Of a stretch of DNA of 64,000 nucleotides, positions 1 through 8,278 are shown piece after piece; position 1 is the first letter of the stretch; each line of letters begins with the position of its first letter. Location of the stretch: contig NZ_CP015849.1 of NCBI RefSeq assembly GCF_001654495.1, positions 1,936,501-2,000,500 of the forward strand. Direction: 5' to 3'. The notes beneath the pieces are model-generated. The model saw only the letters and a program-made list of their open reading frames with translations, was not told the DNA's origin and ran no database searches. The DNA comes from Streptomyces sp. SAT1 (GTDB lineage Bacteria; Actinomycetota; Actinomycetes; Streptomycetales; Streptomycetaceae). Made by a program: the position numbers and the translations under genes.

Positions 1-115
1 CGATGTCAGGGCTTCACCGCTGTTTGACCGGTCGGTCACGCCCTGGTAACACCAGACAGTGACCCTGGTTCCACACCATCCGCGTCCGGAGCCGTTACGA
101 GGGGGGACCTCCACC

Positions 116-316
116 ATGCAGGCCGCGCCCGTCCGTGCCACCGCCATCCCGTCCTTCTCGGTCGCACTCCGTGCGGTCGAGTCGCTGCTCATGAGCGGCG
201 GCCAGCGCACCGCCCGCCGCAACGCCTGGACCTCCGTGCTGGAGGACCGCCGCCGCGCCAAGGACCGGGTCGAGGCGCAGCGCGTCCTCGACCGCTTCCC
301 GGCCGTACGCCCGTAG
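116..316 (+). CDS. small conserved hypothetical protein (66 aa)
   Basis: A short basic protein rich in Arg and Ala. It contains a central stretch with repeated Ala-Arg pairs and no recognisable domain or membrane segment. The ATG at 116 is preferred over an in-frame start 19 codons upstream because the GGGGGG of the preceding 101-106 stretch sits about 9 bases before it. In S. coelicolor a similar small protein lies between lipA and the DUF4191 gene, which matches the order here, so it is likely a real conserved gene of unknown function. The 1-115 stretch before it has a TTGACC at 24-29 that could be a -35 element, but the matching -10 (TAACAC) is poor. I cannot identify the end of any upstream gene there. 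Confidence 0.65.
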   Translation: MQAAPVRATAIPSFSVALRAVESLLMSGGQRTARRNAWTSVLEDRRRAKDRVEAQRVLDRFPAVRP

Positions 317-431
317 CGCGCGCCCCGCCGTACACCTGCGCCCGCGCCCCGTCGCACGCCCGCGCCGCGCCCCGTCGTGCGCCCGCGGCCGGGGGCCGGG
401 CACTGCGTCGTCGGCCACTCGCGGGGGCACG

Positions 432-437
432 TAGACT
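432..437 (+). promoter_or_regulatory. -10 element of a candidate leaderless promoter
   Basis: TAGACT fits the Streptomyces -10 pattern TANNNT and lies seven bases before the ATG at 445. No ribosome site precedes that ATG. The spacing places transcription start at or next to the start codon, so a leaderless mRNA is likely. This is inference from spacing only. Confidence 0.45.
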
Positions 438-444
438 TCGTGGC

Positions 445-1149
445 ATGGCGAGGAAGGAAACCGCAGCCGAGGCTGCCAACCCGGGGCGACTGAAGCAGAT
501 CGCCCTGACGTACAAGATGACCCGCAAGGCCGATCCGAAGATCGGTCTCGTACTCGCGGCTGTCGGCATCGTCGTCTTCGGTGTCCTTCTCGGGATCGGC
601 TTCTTGATCGGCCACCCCGTCTATCTGGGCATCCTGGGCCTCCTGCTCGCCTTCCTGGCGATGGCGATCGTCTTCGGCCGCCGGGCCGAGCGGGCCGCCT
701 TCGGGCAGATGGAGGGGCAGCCGGGCGCCGCCGCCGCGGTGCTGGACAACATCGGCCGCGGCTGGACCACCACCCCGGCCGTCGCCATGAACCGCAGCCA
801 GGACGTGGTGCACCGCGCGGTCGGCAAGGCCGGCATCGTGCTGGTCGCCGAGGGCAACCCGAACCGGGTGAAGACCCTGCTCGCCGCCGAGAAGAAGAAG
901 ATGAACCGCATCGTCGCGGACGTCCCCGTGCGTGATGTGATCGTCGGCACCGGCGAAGGCCAGGTCGAGCTGAAGAAGCTGCGCACGACCATGCTGAAGT
1001 TCCCCCGCGTGCTGACCGGCCCCCAGGTGACCGCCACCAACGACCGGCTGCGCGCCCTGGGCGACCTGATGAGCAACATGCCGCTGCCGAAGGGCCCGAT
1101 GCCCAAGGGCATGCGGATGCCGCGAGGCGGCGGCCCGAAGGCGCGCTGA
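445..1149 (+). CDS. DUF4191 family integral membrane protein
   Basis: A 234-residue protein of the actinobacterial DUF4191 family, function unknown. Residues 1-33 are polar and basic. Two membrane segments follow at about 35-56 and 60-80, with a short turn between them, and then a long cytoplasmic part to the end. The C-terminus is basic and rich in Gly, Pro, Met and Lys. The start at 445 is supported by the -10 element seven bases upstream. It sits between the small protein at 116 and the RDD gene transcribed towards it, a conserved arrangement next to glnA in Streptomyces. A strong terminator follows 42 bases after the stop. The family assignment is from recall of its sequence pattern; no enzymatic motif is visible. 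Confidence 0.85.
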   Translation: MARKETAAEAANPGRLKQIALTYKMTRKADPKIGLVLAAVGIVVFGVLLGIGFLIGHPVYLGILGLLLAFLAMAIVFGRRAERAAFGQMEGQPGAAAAVLDNIGRGWTTTPAVAMNRSQDVVHRAVGKAGIVLVAEGNPNRVKTLLAAEKKKMNRIVADVPVRDVIVGTGEGQVELKKLRTTMLKFPRVLTGPQVTATNDRLRALGDLMSNMPLPKGPMPKGMRMPRGGGPKAR

Positions 1150-1190
1150 GCCTTCCCCGCCGTACGAGCGGACAGCGTACGAGCGACGTA

Positions 1191-1234
1191 CGACGAGAGG
1201 GGCGCCCGGAGTGATCCGGGCGCCCCTCTCGTCG
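1191..1234. terminator. bidirectional terminator, perfect 20-bp stem
   Basis: A perfect 20-base-pair inverted repeat (1191-1210 with 1215-1234) with a GTGA loop lies between the convergent DUF4191 and RDD genes. It can end transcription from both sides. There is no T-run, as is usual in this GC-rich background. Confidence 0.85.
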
Positions 1235-1278
1235 TCGTTGCCGTGCCGCCTTGGGCGGGCCGCGGCCGCCGGGGCTCT

Positions 1279-1317
1279 ACAGCCTCACAGCCCCCACAGC
1301 CCCCACAGCCCCTACAG
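1279..1317. repeat. 9-bp tandem repeat
   Basis: About four imperfect copies of AGCCCCCAC lie at the 3' end of the RDD gene and just past it. This looks like a simple slippage repeat. It borders and slightly overlaps the last codons of the RDD gene. Confidence 0.7.
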
Positions 1318-1779
1318 CCGCACCTCGACCGTGCCCGCGAGCCGGTCGTGCAGGCCACGGCCGTCGCGGTCCCAGATCAGCGCCGGGAGGGCCAGGAAGA
1401 GCAGCACCGTGCGCAGCAGGGCGCGCAGCGGCTGGACGCGGCCGGTGCCGAGGGCGACCACCCGCAGCCCGAGCAGCCGCTTGCCGGGGGTGCAGCCGAC
1501 CGTGCCGAGGGTGAGCACCATCAGCACGAGGAGGATGAGCGGGCCCCACACCTGGGCCGCCTCGTTGTAACTGTCGGCGATGAGGCCGTATGCGATCAGG
1601 AGGCACAGGCCCCAGTCGACGGCCAGGGCGGCGAGCCGCCTGCCCGGCCGGGCGATCGAGCCGGGGCCCTGCTCCGGCAGTCCGAGCTGTTCACCCCGGT
1701 AACCGAAGTCGGCGCCCGCGTCCTCCATGGCCGCGCGCGGTCCGGAGAGCCACGATCCCACTGCTTGCCTGTTGTCCAC
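1312..1779 (-). CDS. RDD family membrane protein
   Basis: A 155-residue RDD-domain protein, a family of small membrane proteins named for conserved Arg-Asp-Asp residues and of unclear role. After a polar N-terminus of about 45 residues, the first Arg-containing segment leads into a membrane helix. A second helix follows with the motif GCTPGKRLLGLRVV, and a third hydrophobic stretch ends near DRDGRGLHDRLAGT, the family's C-terminal signature. I chose the GTG at 1779 because homologues begin at this VDNRQ position; an ATG 17 codons upstream is open but gives an atypical N-terminus. It is divergent from glnA, and the GlnR box lies in the shared upstream region. Confidence 0.85.
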   Translation of the reverse strand: MDNRQAVGSWLSGPRAAMEDAGADFGYRGEQLGLPEQGPGSIARPGRRLAALAVDWGLCLLIAYGLIADSYNEAAQVWGPLILLVLMVLTLGTVGCTPGKRLLGLRVVALGTGRVQPLRALLRTVLLFLALPALIWDRDGRGLHDRLAGTVEVRL

Positions 1780-1852
1780 CCGTCCACGGTACTGCGAGGC
1801 TGGAGGGAGGACGGCCGCCGGGGTGTCCACGGACGTGACCCCGCCCCGGCCG

Positions 1853-1891
1853 GTTAACTTCTGCGAAACAAATGGGTCACGCCCGGGAAAT
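1853..1891 (+). promoter_or_regulatory. GlnR box of glnA (two a/b half-site pairs)
   Basis: Two a-sites (GTTAAC ending 1858 and GGTCAC ending 1880) are each followed after exactly six bases by a b-site (GAAAC at 1865-1869, GAAAT at 1887-1891). The repeat period is 22 bases. This matches the known Streptomyces GlnR consensus gTnAC-n6-GaAAC and its usual doubling at glnA. GlnR activates glutamine synthetase genes when nitrogen is scarce. Confidence 0.85.
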
Positions 1892-1901
1892 CACCCGTCC
1901 C

Positions 1902-1907
1902 TAGGGT
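1902..1907 (+). promoter_or_regulatory. probable glnA -10 element
   Basis: TAGGGT lies 10 bases after the GlnR box and fits TANNNT. No good -35 is visible, as expected for an activator-dependent promoter. It is followed by a leader of about 70 bases. Confidence 0.45.
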
Positions 1908-1986
1908 CGAGGCACCGTGTGCCACCGCACTGGCCGCACGCACGATCTACCACCCCGGCGGGACGGTCGGGAGTAGGAGGAGCTGG

Positions 1987-3396
1987 ATGTTCCAGAACGC
2001 CGACGAGGCCAAGAAGTTCATCGCGGACGAGGACGTCAAGTTCGTCGACGTCCGCTTCTGCGACCTGCCGGGCGTCATGCAGCACTTCACGTTGCCCGCC
2101 GATGCGTTCGACCCCGATGACGAGCAGGCGTTCGACGGATCCTCGATCCGCGGCTTCCAGGCCATCCACGAGTCGGACATGTCCCTGCGTCCCGACCTGT
2201 CCACCGCGCGGCTGGACCCGTTCCGCCGGGACAAGACCCTCAACATCAACTTCTTCATCCACGACCCGATCACGGGCGAGCAGTACTCCCGTGACCCGCG
2301 CAACGTGGCGAAGAAGGCCGAGGCGTACCTGGCGTCCACCGGGATCGCCGACACCGCGTTCTTCGGCCCCGAGGCCGAGTTCTACGTCTTCGACTCCGTG
2401 CGCTTCCGCACCGCCGAGAACGAGTCCTTCTACCACATCGACTCCGAGGCGGGCGCCTGGAACACCGGCGCGCTGGAGGACAACCGCGGGTACAAGGTCC
2501 GCTACAAGGGCGGCTACTTCCCGGTCCCGCCGGTCGACCACTTCGCCGACCTGCGCGCCGAGATCTCCCTGGAGCTGGAGCGGTCCGGCCTGAAGGTCGA
2601 GCGCCAGCACCACGAGGTGGGCACCGCGGGCCAGGCGGAGATCAACTACAAGTTCAACACGCTGCTCGCCGCCGCCGACGACCTCCAGCTCTTCAAGTAC
2701 ATCGTGAAGAACGTCGCCTGGCGCAACGGCAAGACCGCGACCTTCATGCCGAAGCCGATCTTCGGCGACAACGGCTCGGGCATGCACGTGCACCAGTCGC
2801 TGTGGAGCAACGGCGACCCGCTGTTCTACGACGAGGCCGGTTACGCGGGCCTGTCGGACACCGCCCGCTACTACATCGGCGGCATCCTCAAGCACGCCCC
2901 GTCGCTGCTGGCCTTCACCAACCCGACGGTGAACTCCTACCACCGCCTGGTGCCGGGCTTCGAGGCCCCGGTGAACCTGGTGTACTCGCAGCGCAACCGC
3001 TCCGCCGCGATGCGCATCCCGATCACCGGCTCGAACCCGAAGGCCAAGCGCGTCGAGTTCCGCGCCCCGGACGCCTCCGGCAACCCGTACCTGGCGTTCT
3101 CCGCGCTGCTGCTCGCGGGCATCGACGGCATCAAGAACAAGATCGAGCCGGCCGAGCCGATCGACAAGGACCTCTACGAGCTGGCCCCCGAGGAGCACGC
3201 GAACGTCGCCCAGGTCCCGACCTCCCTCGGCGCCGTCCTCGACCGCCTGGAGTCCGACCACGAGTTCCTGCTCCAGGGCGACGTGTTCACGCCGGACCTG
3301 ATCGAGACGTGGATCGACTTCAAGCGCACCAACGAGATCGCCCCGCTCCAGCTGCGCCCGCACCCGCACGAGTTCGAGCTGTACTTCGACGTGTGA
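1987..3396 (+). CDS. glnA: glutamine synthetase type I (GSI-beta)
   Basis: Condenses ammonium with glutamate using ATP to give glutamine in the cytoplasm; the enzyme is a dodecamer. The 469-residue length is that of GSI. The beta-grasp domain holds the DGSSIRGF motif, and the ATP-binding region includes [16 protein letters not shown]. The glutamate loop NRSAAMRIP and the metal motif RVEFRAPD follow. Tyr397 in [11 protein letters not shown] is the adenylylation site, the target of GlnE, encoded at 28314-31310. The start has an AGGAGG site (about 1976-1981) at good spacing. It is preceded by a GlnR box and followed by a strong terminator, so it is monocistronic. Identification is secure from motifs, length and context. 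Confidence 0.98.
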   Translation: MFQNADEAKKFIADEDVKFVDVRFCDLPGVMQHFTLPADAFDPDDEQAFDGSSIRGFQAIHESDMSLRPDLSTARLDPFRRDKTLNINFFIHDPITGEQYSRDPRNVAKKAEAYLASTGIADTAFFGPEAEFYVFDSVRFRTAENESFYHIDSEAGAWNTGALEDNRGYKVRYKGGYFPVPPVDHFADLRAEISLELERSGLKVERQHHEVGTAGQAEINYKFNTLLAAADDLQLFKYIVKNVAWRNGKTATFMPKPIFGDNGSGMHVHQSLWSNGDPLFYDEAGYAGLSDTARYYIGGILKHAPSLLAFTNPTVNSYHRLVPGFEAPVNLVYSQRNRSAAMRIPITGSNPKAKRVEFRAPDASGNPYLAFSALLLAGIDGIKNKIEPAEPIDKDLYELAPEEHANVAQVPTSLGAVLDRLESDHEFLLQGDVFTPDLIETWIDFKRTNEIAPLQLRPHPHEFELYFDV

Positions 3397-3429
3397 CCGG
3401 CACCGCGCCGCCCGGCGCGACGCCCATGG

Positions 3430-3466
3430 AACCGCCCCCCGTGCAGTCCTCGCACGGGGGGCGGTT
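3430..3466 (+). terminator. glnA terminator
   Basis: A perfect 15-bp stem (3430-3444 with 3452-3466) with a 7-base loop lies 34 bases after the glnA stop codon. Confidence 0.85.
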
Positions 3467-3535
3467 CCTCGCTTGGGGGGTTGCCGGTCCTCGGTCCTCG
3501 GGGTGCCGGTGGGGGGCCCGGACCCGGCGCCGGCG

Positions 3536-3805
3536 TCACAGCACGATCACGACGACCGAGCTCTGGTTGTAGCCGAAGCCGTACCCGTAGCCGTACCCGG
3601 GGCCGTAGAGGGCTCCGCGGTCGCCGCGGCGGCCGTAGCAGTTGCTGCTCCACCAGCCGCAGCTGCCGTGGTCCACGGTGGCCGAGGTGCCAGCCGGTGC
3701 CGGGGCCGCCGAGGCGGTGCCCGCCGTGCCGATCGCCGCGCCGCCCGCCAGCAGGACGCCGGCGGTGGACAGTGCGAAGAGTCGCCTCGCGCGTGGTGCT
3801 TTCAT
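3536..3805 (-). CDS. small secreted Gly/Tyr-rich protein
   Basis: An 89-residue exported protein. Residues 1-33 form a Sec signal peptide: a basic start MKAPRARR, a hydrophobic core and an AXA-type end around ASAAPA. The mature part has two cysteines in GSCGWWSSNCYGRR, which could form a disulfide. A repetitive GYGYGYGFGY stretch and a hydrophobic end VVVIVL follow. I chose the internal ATG at 3805 because it gives a clean signal peptide and is preceded by a GGGAAGG site. Function unknown; small secreted Gly/Tyr-rich proteins are common in Streptomyces. It is transcribed towards glnA. Confidence 0.75.
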   Translation of the reverse strand: MKAPRARRLFALSTAGVLLAGGAAIGTAGTASAAPAPAGTSATVDHGSCGWWSSNCYGRRGDRGALYGPGYGYGYGFGYNQSSVVVIVL

Positions 3806-4012
3806 GGAAAACCTTCCCTTCCACCCGTTCGTGACCGCTGATGCGGCTCCTGGGGTGACGTGACGGAAGGCCGCGGCCGGCCGCAGCGCGCTCACTTGCA
3901 ACGAGGCTAGCCGCCGCCGCACGACTCAGCATCTTGAGCCGAACGAGGGACATCCCCGTGCAACCTTCCGGCGCCCGGCGGGTCTCCTACTGACGGAGCC
4001 ACCGACGGCAGA

Positions 4013-4045
4013 AGTACGGCAAGAACGGCAAGAACGGCAAGAAGG
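4013..4045. repeat. 9-bp tandem repeat (CGGCAAGAA units)
   Basis: Three to four copies of CGGCAAGAA/GGCAAGAAC run directly into the ribosome site of the following gene, so slippage could alter the leader of that mRNA. Confidence 0.7.
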
Positions 4046-4055
4046 GGTGACGGGC

Positions 4056-4310
4056 ATGGCCGGACACGACGACTTCGAGCGGGAATTCGATCACCGCTGG
4101 GCGAGCGCCGCCGAACACAAGGAGCCCTCCGCGCGGGCCCGTATGCTCGCCGCCCGCTGGAAGGACAACCCGCCCGGCCCGGTCCCCTTCCGCGGCGACC
4201 CGGACCCCACCGTCCCCCGCCGCTCCTCCTGGATATCCACCGCCGCCGTCCTCGGCTCCGTGGCCGCCCTGATCGTCCTCATCGGCTACGCCCAGACGCA
4301 CGGGGTGTAG
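4056..4310 (+). CDS. small single-pass membrane protein
   Basis: An 84-residue protein. About 60 polar residues rich in Arg, Glu, Asp and Pro precede one C-terminal membrane helix (about residues 62-80, WISTAAVLGSVAALIVLIGYA) and a short tail, so it is likely tail-anchored with the N-terminus in the cytoplasm. The ATG at 4056 has GAAGGGG seven or eight bases upstream; a GTG at 4047 overlaps that site and is unlikely to be used. Unknown function; conserved small membrane proteins of this type occur in Streptomyces beside htpX. Confidence 0.75.
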   Translation: MAGHDDFEREFDHRWASAAEHKEPSARARMLAARWKDNPPGPVPFRGDPDPTVPRRSSWISTAAVLGSVAALIVLIGYAQTHGV

Positions 4311-4396
4311 CGGGCCGCCCGCCGAGCCGCCCCGCAGGTGCACACTGGAGGCGGGAGGGGACTGATCCAAGGTGCCTTTCTGCGGGGTGATGGACG

Positions 4397-5320
4397 ATGC
4401 AGAGCCGCTTCCGGAGCGACCGGCGGCTGACCGTGCGCATGGGGCTGACGCTGTTCCTGCTCGGGCTGCTGTACGTGGCGTTCGTGGCCGCGTTGATCGT
4501 GTTGCTGAAGTCGTGGGTGCTGGTCGTGGTGATCGCGGCGGGTGTGCTCATCGCCCAGTACTGGTTCTCCGACCGGATCGCGCTGTTCGCGATGCACGGG
4601 CGGGTGGTGGAGCCGGAGGAGTTCCCGCAGCTGCACGCGGTGGTCGACCGGCTGTGCGCCATGGCGGACATGCCGAAACCGACGGTCGCCGTGTCTGGCA
4701 TGGACATGCCGAACGCGTTCGCGACCGGGCGCAACCCGGACAACGCCGTGGTGTGCGTGACCACCGGGCTGCTGCGGCGGCTGGAGCCCGCCGAGCTGGA
4801 AGGGGTCCTCGCGCACGAGCTGTCGCATGTGGCGCACAAGGACGTCGCGGTGATCACGGTCGCCTCCTTCCTCGGGGTGCTCGCGGGGCTGGTGGTCCGG
4901 TTCGCGTTCTACTCGGAGCTGCTGGGCGGGCGGGGCCGCAAGGACCAGAACACGCTGGCCGTGTTCGCCGTGGTGATGGGGGTGTCGGCGGCCGTGTACG
5001 CGATCAGCTTCCTGCTGATCCGGGCGCTGTCGCGGTACCGGGAGCTGGCGGCCGACCGGGCGGCGGCCCTGCTGACCGGGCGGCCCTCCGCGCTGGCCTC
5101 GGCGCTGACGAAGGTCACCGGTGACATCGCCCGGATCCCCTCGGAGGACCTGCGCACGGCCCAGGCATTCAACGCGTTCTACTTCACCCCGGCGCTGGGC
5201 TCCGACCCCGGCATCGCCCGGCTCTTCTCCACCCACCCGAGCCTGGAGCAGCGGCTGGCCCAGCTGGGGCGGATCTCCGCCGAGCTGGGCGAGGCCGCGG
5301 CGCCGGGGAAGGCGGGCTGA
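4397..5320 (+). CDS. htpX: HtpX-like M48 membrane zinc metalloprotease
   Basis: An integral membrane protease that degrades misfolded or damaged membrane proteins. Of its 307 residues, two N-terminal membrane helices lie at about 14-36 and 39-55. The zinc motif HELSH spans 140-144. Further hydrophobic segments lie near 153-173 and 190-208, and the third ligand Glu216 sits in RELAAD. All catalytic positions are intact. The stop is two bases before the ATG of the next gene, so the two are cotranscribed. Actinobacterial HtpX next to PspAB has been described as part of a Psp-type envelope stress set. Which substrates it cuts here is unknown. Confidence 0.92.
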   Translation: MQSRFRSDRRLTVRMGLTLFLLGLLYVAFVAALIVLLKSWVLVVVIAAGVLIAQYWFSDRIALFAMHGRVVEPEEFPQLHAVVDRLCAMADMPKPTVAVSGMDMPNAFATGRNPDNAVVCVTTGLLRRLEPAELEGVLAHELSHVAHKDVAVITVASFLGVLAGLVVRFAFYSELLGGRGRKDQNTLAVFAVVMGVSAAVYAISFLLIRALSRYRELAADRAAALLTGRPSALASALTKVTGDIARIPSEDLRTAQAFNAFYFTPALGSDPGIARLFSTHPSLEQRLAQLGRISAELGEAAAPGKAG

Positions 5321-5322
5321 GG

Positions 5323-5907
5323 ATGGGCCTCCTGGACATCCTGCTCGGCCGCAGCAGGCCCGCCCCGCCCGACCTGGACCAGCTCTTCGCGCTGCCGTCC
5401 GCCGCGGTGACGCTCCAGGCGGCGACCGGCTTCACACCGACCGGGCAGGGCGCGGTGTGCTTCGCCACGGTCGAGGGCGCCGCCTTCGAGCAGACCCACC
5501 GCGAGGTCCAGGCGCTCCTGGACGCGGACACCGACCGCACCGGGCCGCCGGTGGAGCTGTCCCGGGACTCCTACGGCTACTCCTGGCTGGTCTCCCACCG
5601 CGCCCCGGACCAGCTGCCCGACCTGGTCAACGACCTGCACGCCGTGAACAGCGCCCTGGAGGTCAACGGCTTCGGCCCCCAGTTGCTGTGCTCCCTGGCC
5701 GGCTTCACCGACGGCACCGGCCGACCGCTCGCGCTGGTGTACCTGTACAAGCGGGGCAGCTTCTATCCGTTCGCCCCGCTGCCCGGCCGGGAGCGGCGGC
5801 GCGACAACGCCCTGGAGATCCAGGTGAAGGCCGCCCTCGCCGGTGATCTGCGGATCGAGCAGGATCTGAGCCGCTGGTTCCCGGTATGGGGCGCGCCGGG
5901 GCTGTGA
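5323..5907 (+). CDS. PspAB-like envelope stress protein
   Basis: A 194-residue soluble protein starting MGLLDILLGRSRP, immediately after htpX with a two-base gap. Sequence pattern and position match the PspA-associated protein PspAB, described from comparative genomics as a partner of actinobacterial PspA and HtpX. No catalytic motif or membrane segment is visible; the fold appears mixed alpha/beta. No pspA gene is visible near it in this window. The tight spacing implies translational coupling and a common role in membrane quality control. The biochemical activity is unknown, and the family name rests on recall of pattern and context. Confidence 0.75.
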   Translation: MGLLDILLGRSRPAPPDLDQLFALPSAAVTLQAATGFTPTGQGAVCFATVEGAAFEQTHREVQALLDADTDRTGPPVELSRDSYGYSWLVSHRAPDQLPDLVNDLHAVNSALEVNGFGPQLLCSLAGFTDGTGRPLALVYLYKRGSFYPFAPLPGRERRRDNALEIQVKAALAGDLRIEQDLSRWFPVWGAPGL

Positions 5908-5914
5908 ACCGTGC

Positions 5915-7675
5915 GTGAATGGCGGAATGCCTGATCCTCACCGTCCTTCCCGCGTCCCGGACCCGTGCGACCCGCCCGGCCCGTCCGGTCCCCTCGGCTC
6001 CGCCGTCGCCGCCGGCCCCCTCAGCACCGTCACCGCCTTCGTCCAGGAGTACGACGGCGAGGCGCTCAGCGGGGTCCACGCCCACGCCGGTGCCGTACCC
6101 GGGCGGCCCACGGCCGTGCTGCTGCACGGTGCCGGCACCGGTTGCGCGGCGCGGCTGCGGCCGCTGTTCGGCGAGTTCGCCGCGCACGGCTGCCCGGTGC
6201 TCGCCTTCGACTTCTCCGGGCACGGCTCCAGCAGCGGCGCGCTGAGCGAGCTGACCCTGCGGCGGCGCTTCGAGCAGGCGGTCGCGGTGATCGACGCGTG
6301 GGTGCCGCGGGGCGGGCCGCTGGTGCTGGTGGGCTTCAGCATGAGCGGGCAGACCGCGGCCGACCTGGCACGGCACTACGGGGACCGGGTGGCCGGGCTG
6401 GGCCTGTGCGCGCCCGCCGTCTACGCCGCCGAGGCGTGGGACGTGCCGTTCGGCACCGGGGACGGCGCCTTCAGCGAGATCATCCGCCGTCCCGGCTCCT
6501 GGCGCGCCTCCCCCGCCCTGGACGCGCTGCGCGCCTACGAGGGCCGGGCGGTGCTCGCCGTGCCCGGCACCGACGACGTCATCCCGGCCGAGGTCACCGA
6601 GGCCGTGCAGGACGCCCTGGCCGCCCGCGCCCGGTCGACCCGGCTCGACGTGCCCGGCGCCGGGCACCGGCTGGGCGAGTGGTTCCACGACCACGCCGGG
6701 GACCGGCGGGACTTCGTGAGCGCGGTGCTCGCCGGGCCGGACGGCCGCGGCTGGAGCGCGACCAAGGCTTGGGTGGCCCGGCAGCTCCCGCCGGGCCGTT
6801 CGGTGCGTACCGCCGGGCTGCTGCGGGGCGGGTCCACCTCGCAGATGCGGGCGCTCACCCTGGACGACGGCGGCGCCCTGGTGCTGCGTACGGTCGTCCG
6901 GCCGTTCTTCCGCCGGCACGCTCCCGCGCTGCTCGCCCGTGAGGCGGCGGTCCTGGCGCTGCTGGCCGGCGAGGCGGGCGTCCCGGCGCCGGAACCGGTC
7001 GCCGTGGACGCCGCCGCCGAGCACTGCGACCATCCGAGTCTGCTGATGTCGGCGCTGCCGGGCCGGGTGCGGGTGGACGAGCCGGACCCGGCCGAGCTGG
7101 GGCGGCGCCTGGAGCTGCTGGCGGCGCAGCTCGTCCGCGTCCACGCCGTCGTACCGCGGGCGCCGCACGAGCGGCCGCGGACCTACGAGGCGTGGACGCC
7201 GCCGGAGCGGGTGCGGGTCCGGCCGGGCGAGCTGTGGGAGCGGGCGGTGCGGGTGCTGCGCCGCGAGCCGCCGCCGTACGAGGGCTGCTTCCTGCACCGG
7301 GACTTCCATCCGGGGAACGTGCTGTTCACCGGGGCGGGCCCGGACCTGCGGATCAGCGGGGTCGTCGACTGGGTGGAGACGTCCTGGGGCCCCGCCGATC
7401 TCGACGTGGCGCACTGCGCGACCGCGCTGGCGCTGCTGCACGGCCCCGGACACGGGCTCGCCTTCGCGGACCGCTACGAGGCGCACGGCGGACGCCGTCT
7501 GGCCCGGGGCCGCGACCAGTTGTACTGGCGGCTGCTCGACGCGCTGCACTACGCGCCCGGCACGGACCGGCTCGCCGGGCCCTGGCGCGAGCTGGGCCGC
7601 ACCGACCTCACGCCCGCGGTGCTGGGCGACCGGCTGGAGGCGTATGTCGCCGGGCTGCTGAAGCGGTACGGCTGA
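5915..7675 (+). CDS. alpha/beta-hydrolase fused to APH-type phosphotransferase
   Basis: One uninterrupted frame of 586 residues with two enzyme domains. Residues 50-275 are an alpha/beta-hydrolase: oxyanion motif LLHGAG, nucleophile Ser142 in GFSMSG (Ser replaces the usual second Gly), acid Asp220/221 and His251. Residues 280-586 are an aminoglycoside-phosphotransferase-like kinase fold: catalytic loop HRDFHPGN (Asp463, Asn468) and metal-binding DWVE (Asp485). The second domain begins SATKAWVARQLPPG, which looks like the natural N-terminus of a stand-alone phosphotransferase, so this may be a recent gene fusion. The start is uncertain (GTG 5915 or ATG 5927; neither has a good ribosome site). 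Substrates are unknown. It could modify or detoxify a small molecule. Confidence 0.8.
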   Translation: MNGGMPDPHRPSRVPDPCDPPGPSGPLGSAVAAGPLSTVTAFVQEYDGEALSGVHAHAGAVPGRPTAVLLHGAGTGCAARLRPLFGEFAAHGCPVLAFDFSGHGSSSGALSELTLRRRFEQAVAVIDAWVPRGGPLVLVGFSMSGQTAADLARHYGDRVAGLGLCAPAVYAAEAWDVPFGTGDGAFSEIIRRPGSWRASPALDALRAYEGRAVLAVPGTDDVIPAEVTEAVQDALAARARSTRLDVPGAGHRLGEWFHDHAGDRRDFVSAVLAGPDGRGWSATKAWVARQLPPGRSVRTAGLLRGGSTSQMRALTLDDGGALVLRTVVRPFFRRHAPALLAREAAVLALLAGEAGVPAPEPVAVDAAAEHCDHPSLLMSALPGRVRVDEPDPAELGRRLELLAAQLVRVHAVVPRAPHERPRTYEAWTPPERVRVRPGELWERAVRVLRREPPPYEGCFLHRDFHPGNVLFTGAGPDLRISGVVDWVETSWGPADLDVAHCATALALLHGPGHGLAFADRYEAHGGRRLARGRDQLYWRLLDALHYAPGTDRLAGPWRELGRTDLTPAVLGDRLEAYVAGLLKRYG

Positions 7676-7709
7676 GCCGCCCGCCCGGCGCGCCCCGTGC
7701 CCCGCCGCG

Positions 7710-7743
7710 CACCGGGTGCCCAGCTCGCGCGCGGCACCCGGTG
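7710..7743. terminator. terminator between convergent genes
   Basis: A perfect 11-bp stem (7710-7720 with 7733-7743) with a 12-base loop lies between the fusion gene and the convergent small gene. Confidence 0.7.
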
Positions 7744-7762
7744 GCGGCCGGTCCGGGCCCGG

Positions 7763-8074
7763 TCAGCGGGCGTAGCGCATCAGGGCGCGGACCATGTGGC
7801 AGGTGGTGGCGGACGGCGGGTGGACGCCGATGAGTTCGGCGGTGGCGCCTATCGTCTCGTCGCGGGCCTGGCCCGGCTGGATCCCGGAGTCGAGCAGGGC
7901 GATGGCGAGCCGCATCGCCTTCAGACGGCGGTTGTGCGTGACGTACCACTCGCGCGGGCGGCCGGGCGGCAGCGGGCGCTTGTGCACGGGCGCGTAGGGC
8001 TGGTCGAGCAGGACGGGACGCTTGGCGGTGGACTGGGTCGGCTTCGGCTTCGGCTTCAGTGTGGCGGCGGACAC
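7763..8074 (-). CDS. conserved hypothetical protein (103 aa)
   Basis: A basic protein. An N-terminal Lys/Pro repeat (LKPKPKPTQS) and a polar linker precede a compact helical C-terminal half. That half ends with a stretch around GATAELIGVHPPSATTCHMVRALMRYAR, which may form a helical bundle or helix-turn-helix-like unit. I prefer the GTG at 8074 because AGGAGG lies six bases before it; the ATG two codons upstream abuts that AGGAGG and is too close. No enzyme motif is visible. A TAGAAT at 8153-8148 (minus strand) is a plausible -10 about 75 bases upstream. Function unknown. Confidence 0.7.
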   Translation of the reverse strand: MSAATLKPKPKPTQSTAKRPVLLDQPYAPVHKRPLPPGRPREWYVTHNRRLKAMRLAIALLDSGIQPGQARDETIGATAELIGVHPPSATTCHMVRALMRYAR

Positions 8075-8147
8075 CGGCATCCTCCTGTCGCGAGGGGGGC
8101 GCCGGCCGGGGACCGAGACCCCGGTGACGCCCTCGAACACTGACTCC

Positions 8148-8153
8148 ATTCTA
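8148..8153 (-). promoter_or_regulatory. -10-like element upstream of the 8074 gene
   Basis: Reads TAGAAT on the minus strand, a near-ideal -10, about 75 bases before the start. A TTGTCA lies upstream but only 11 bases away, too short for a standard -35, so only the -10 is proposed. Confidence 0.35.
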
Positions 8154-8278
8154 CCGCCGGGCACTGACAACGGCAGGGTTGCGGGACCGTGTAAAGCCCC
8201 AGGTGGGCAAGGAAATTGTCGCCGCGTCACCCGCGGTTCGCCCGGGGCGCGCGGGACGGGAGAAAATCGAACAGAGGC

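Noticed and set aside
1..115. Possible end of lipA or another gene at the left edge
   Set aside because: Stops appear in the readable frames within 50 bases and no lipoyl synthase C-terminus can be recognised.
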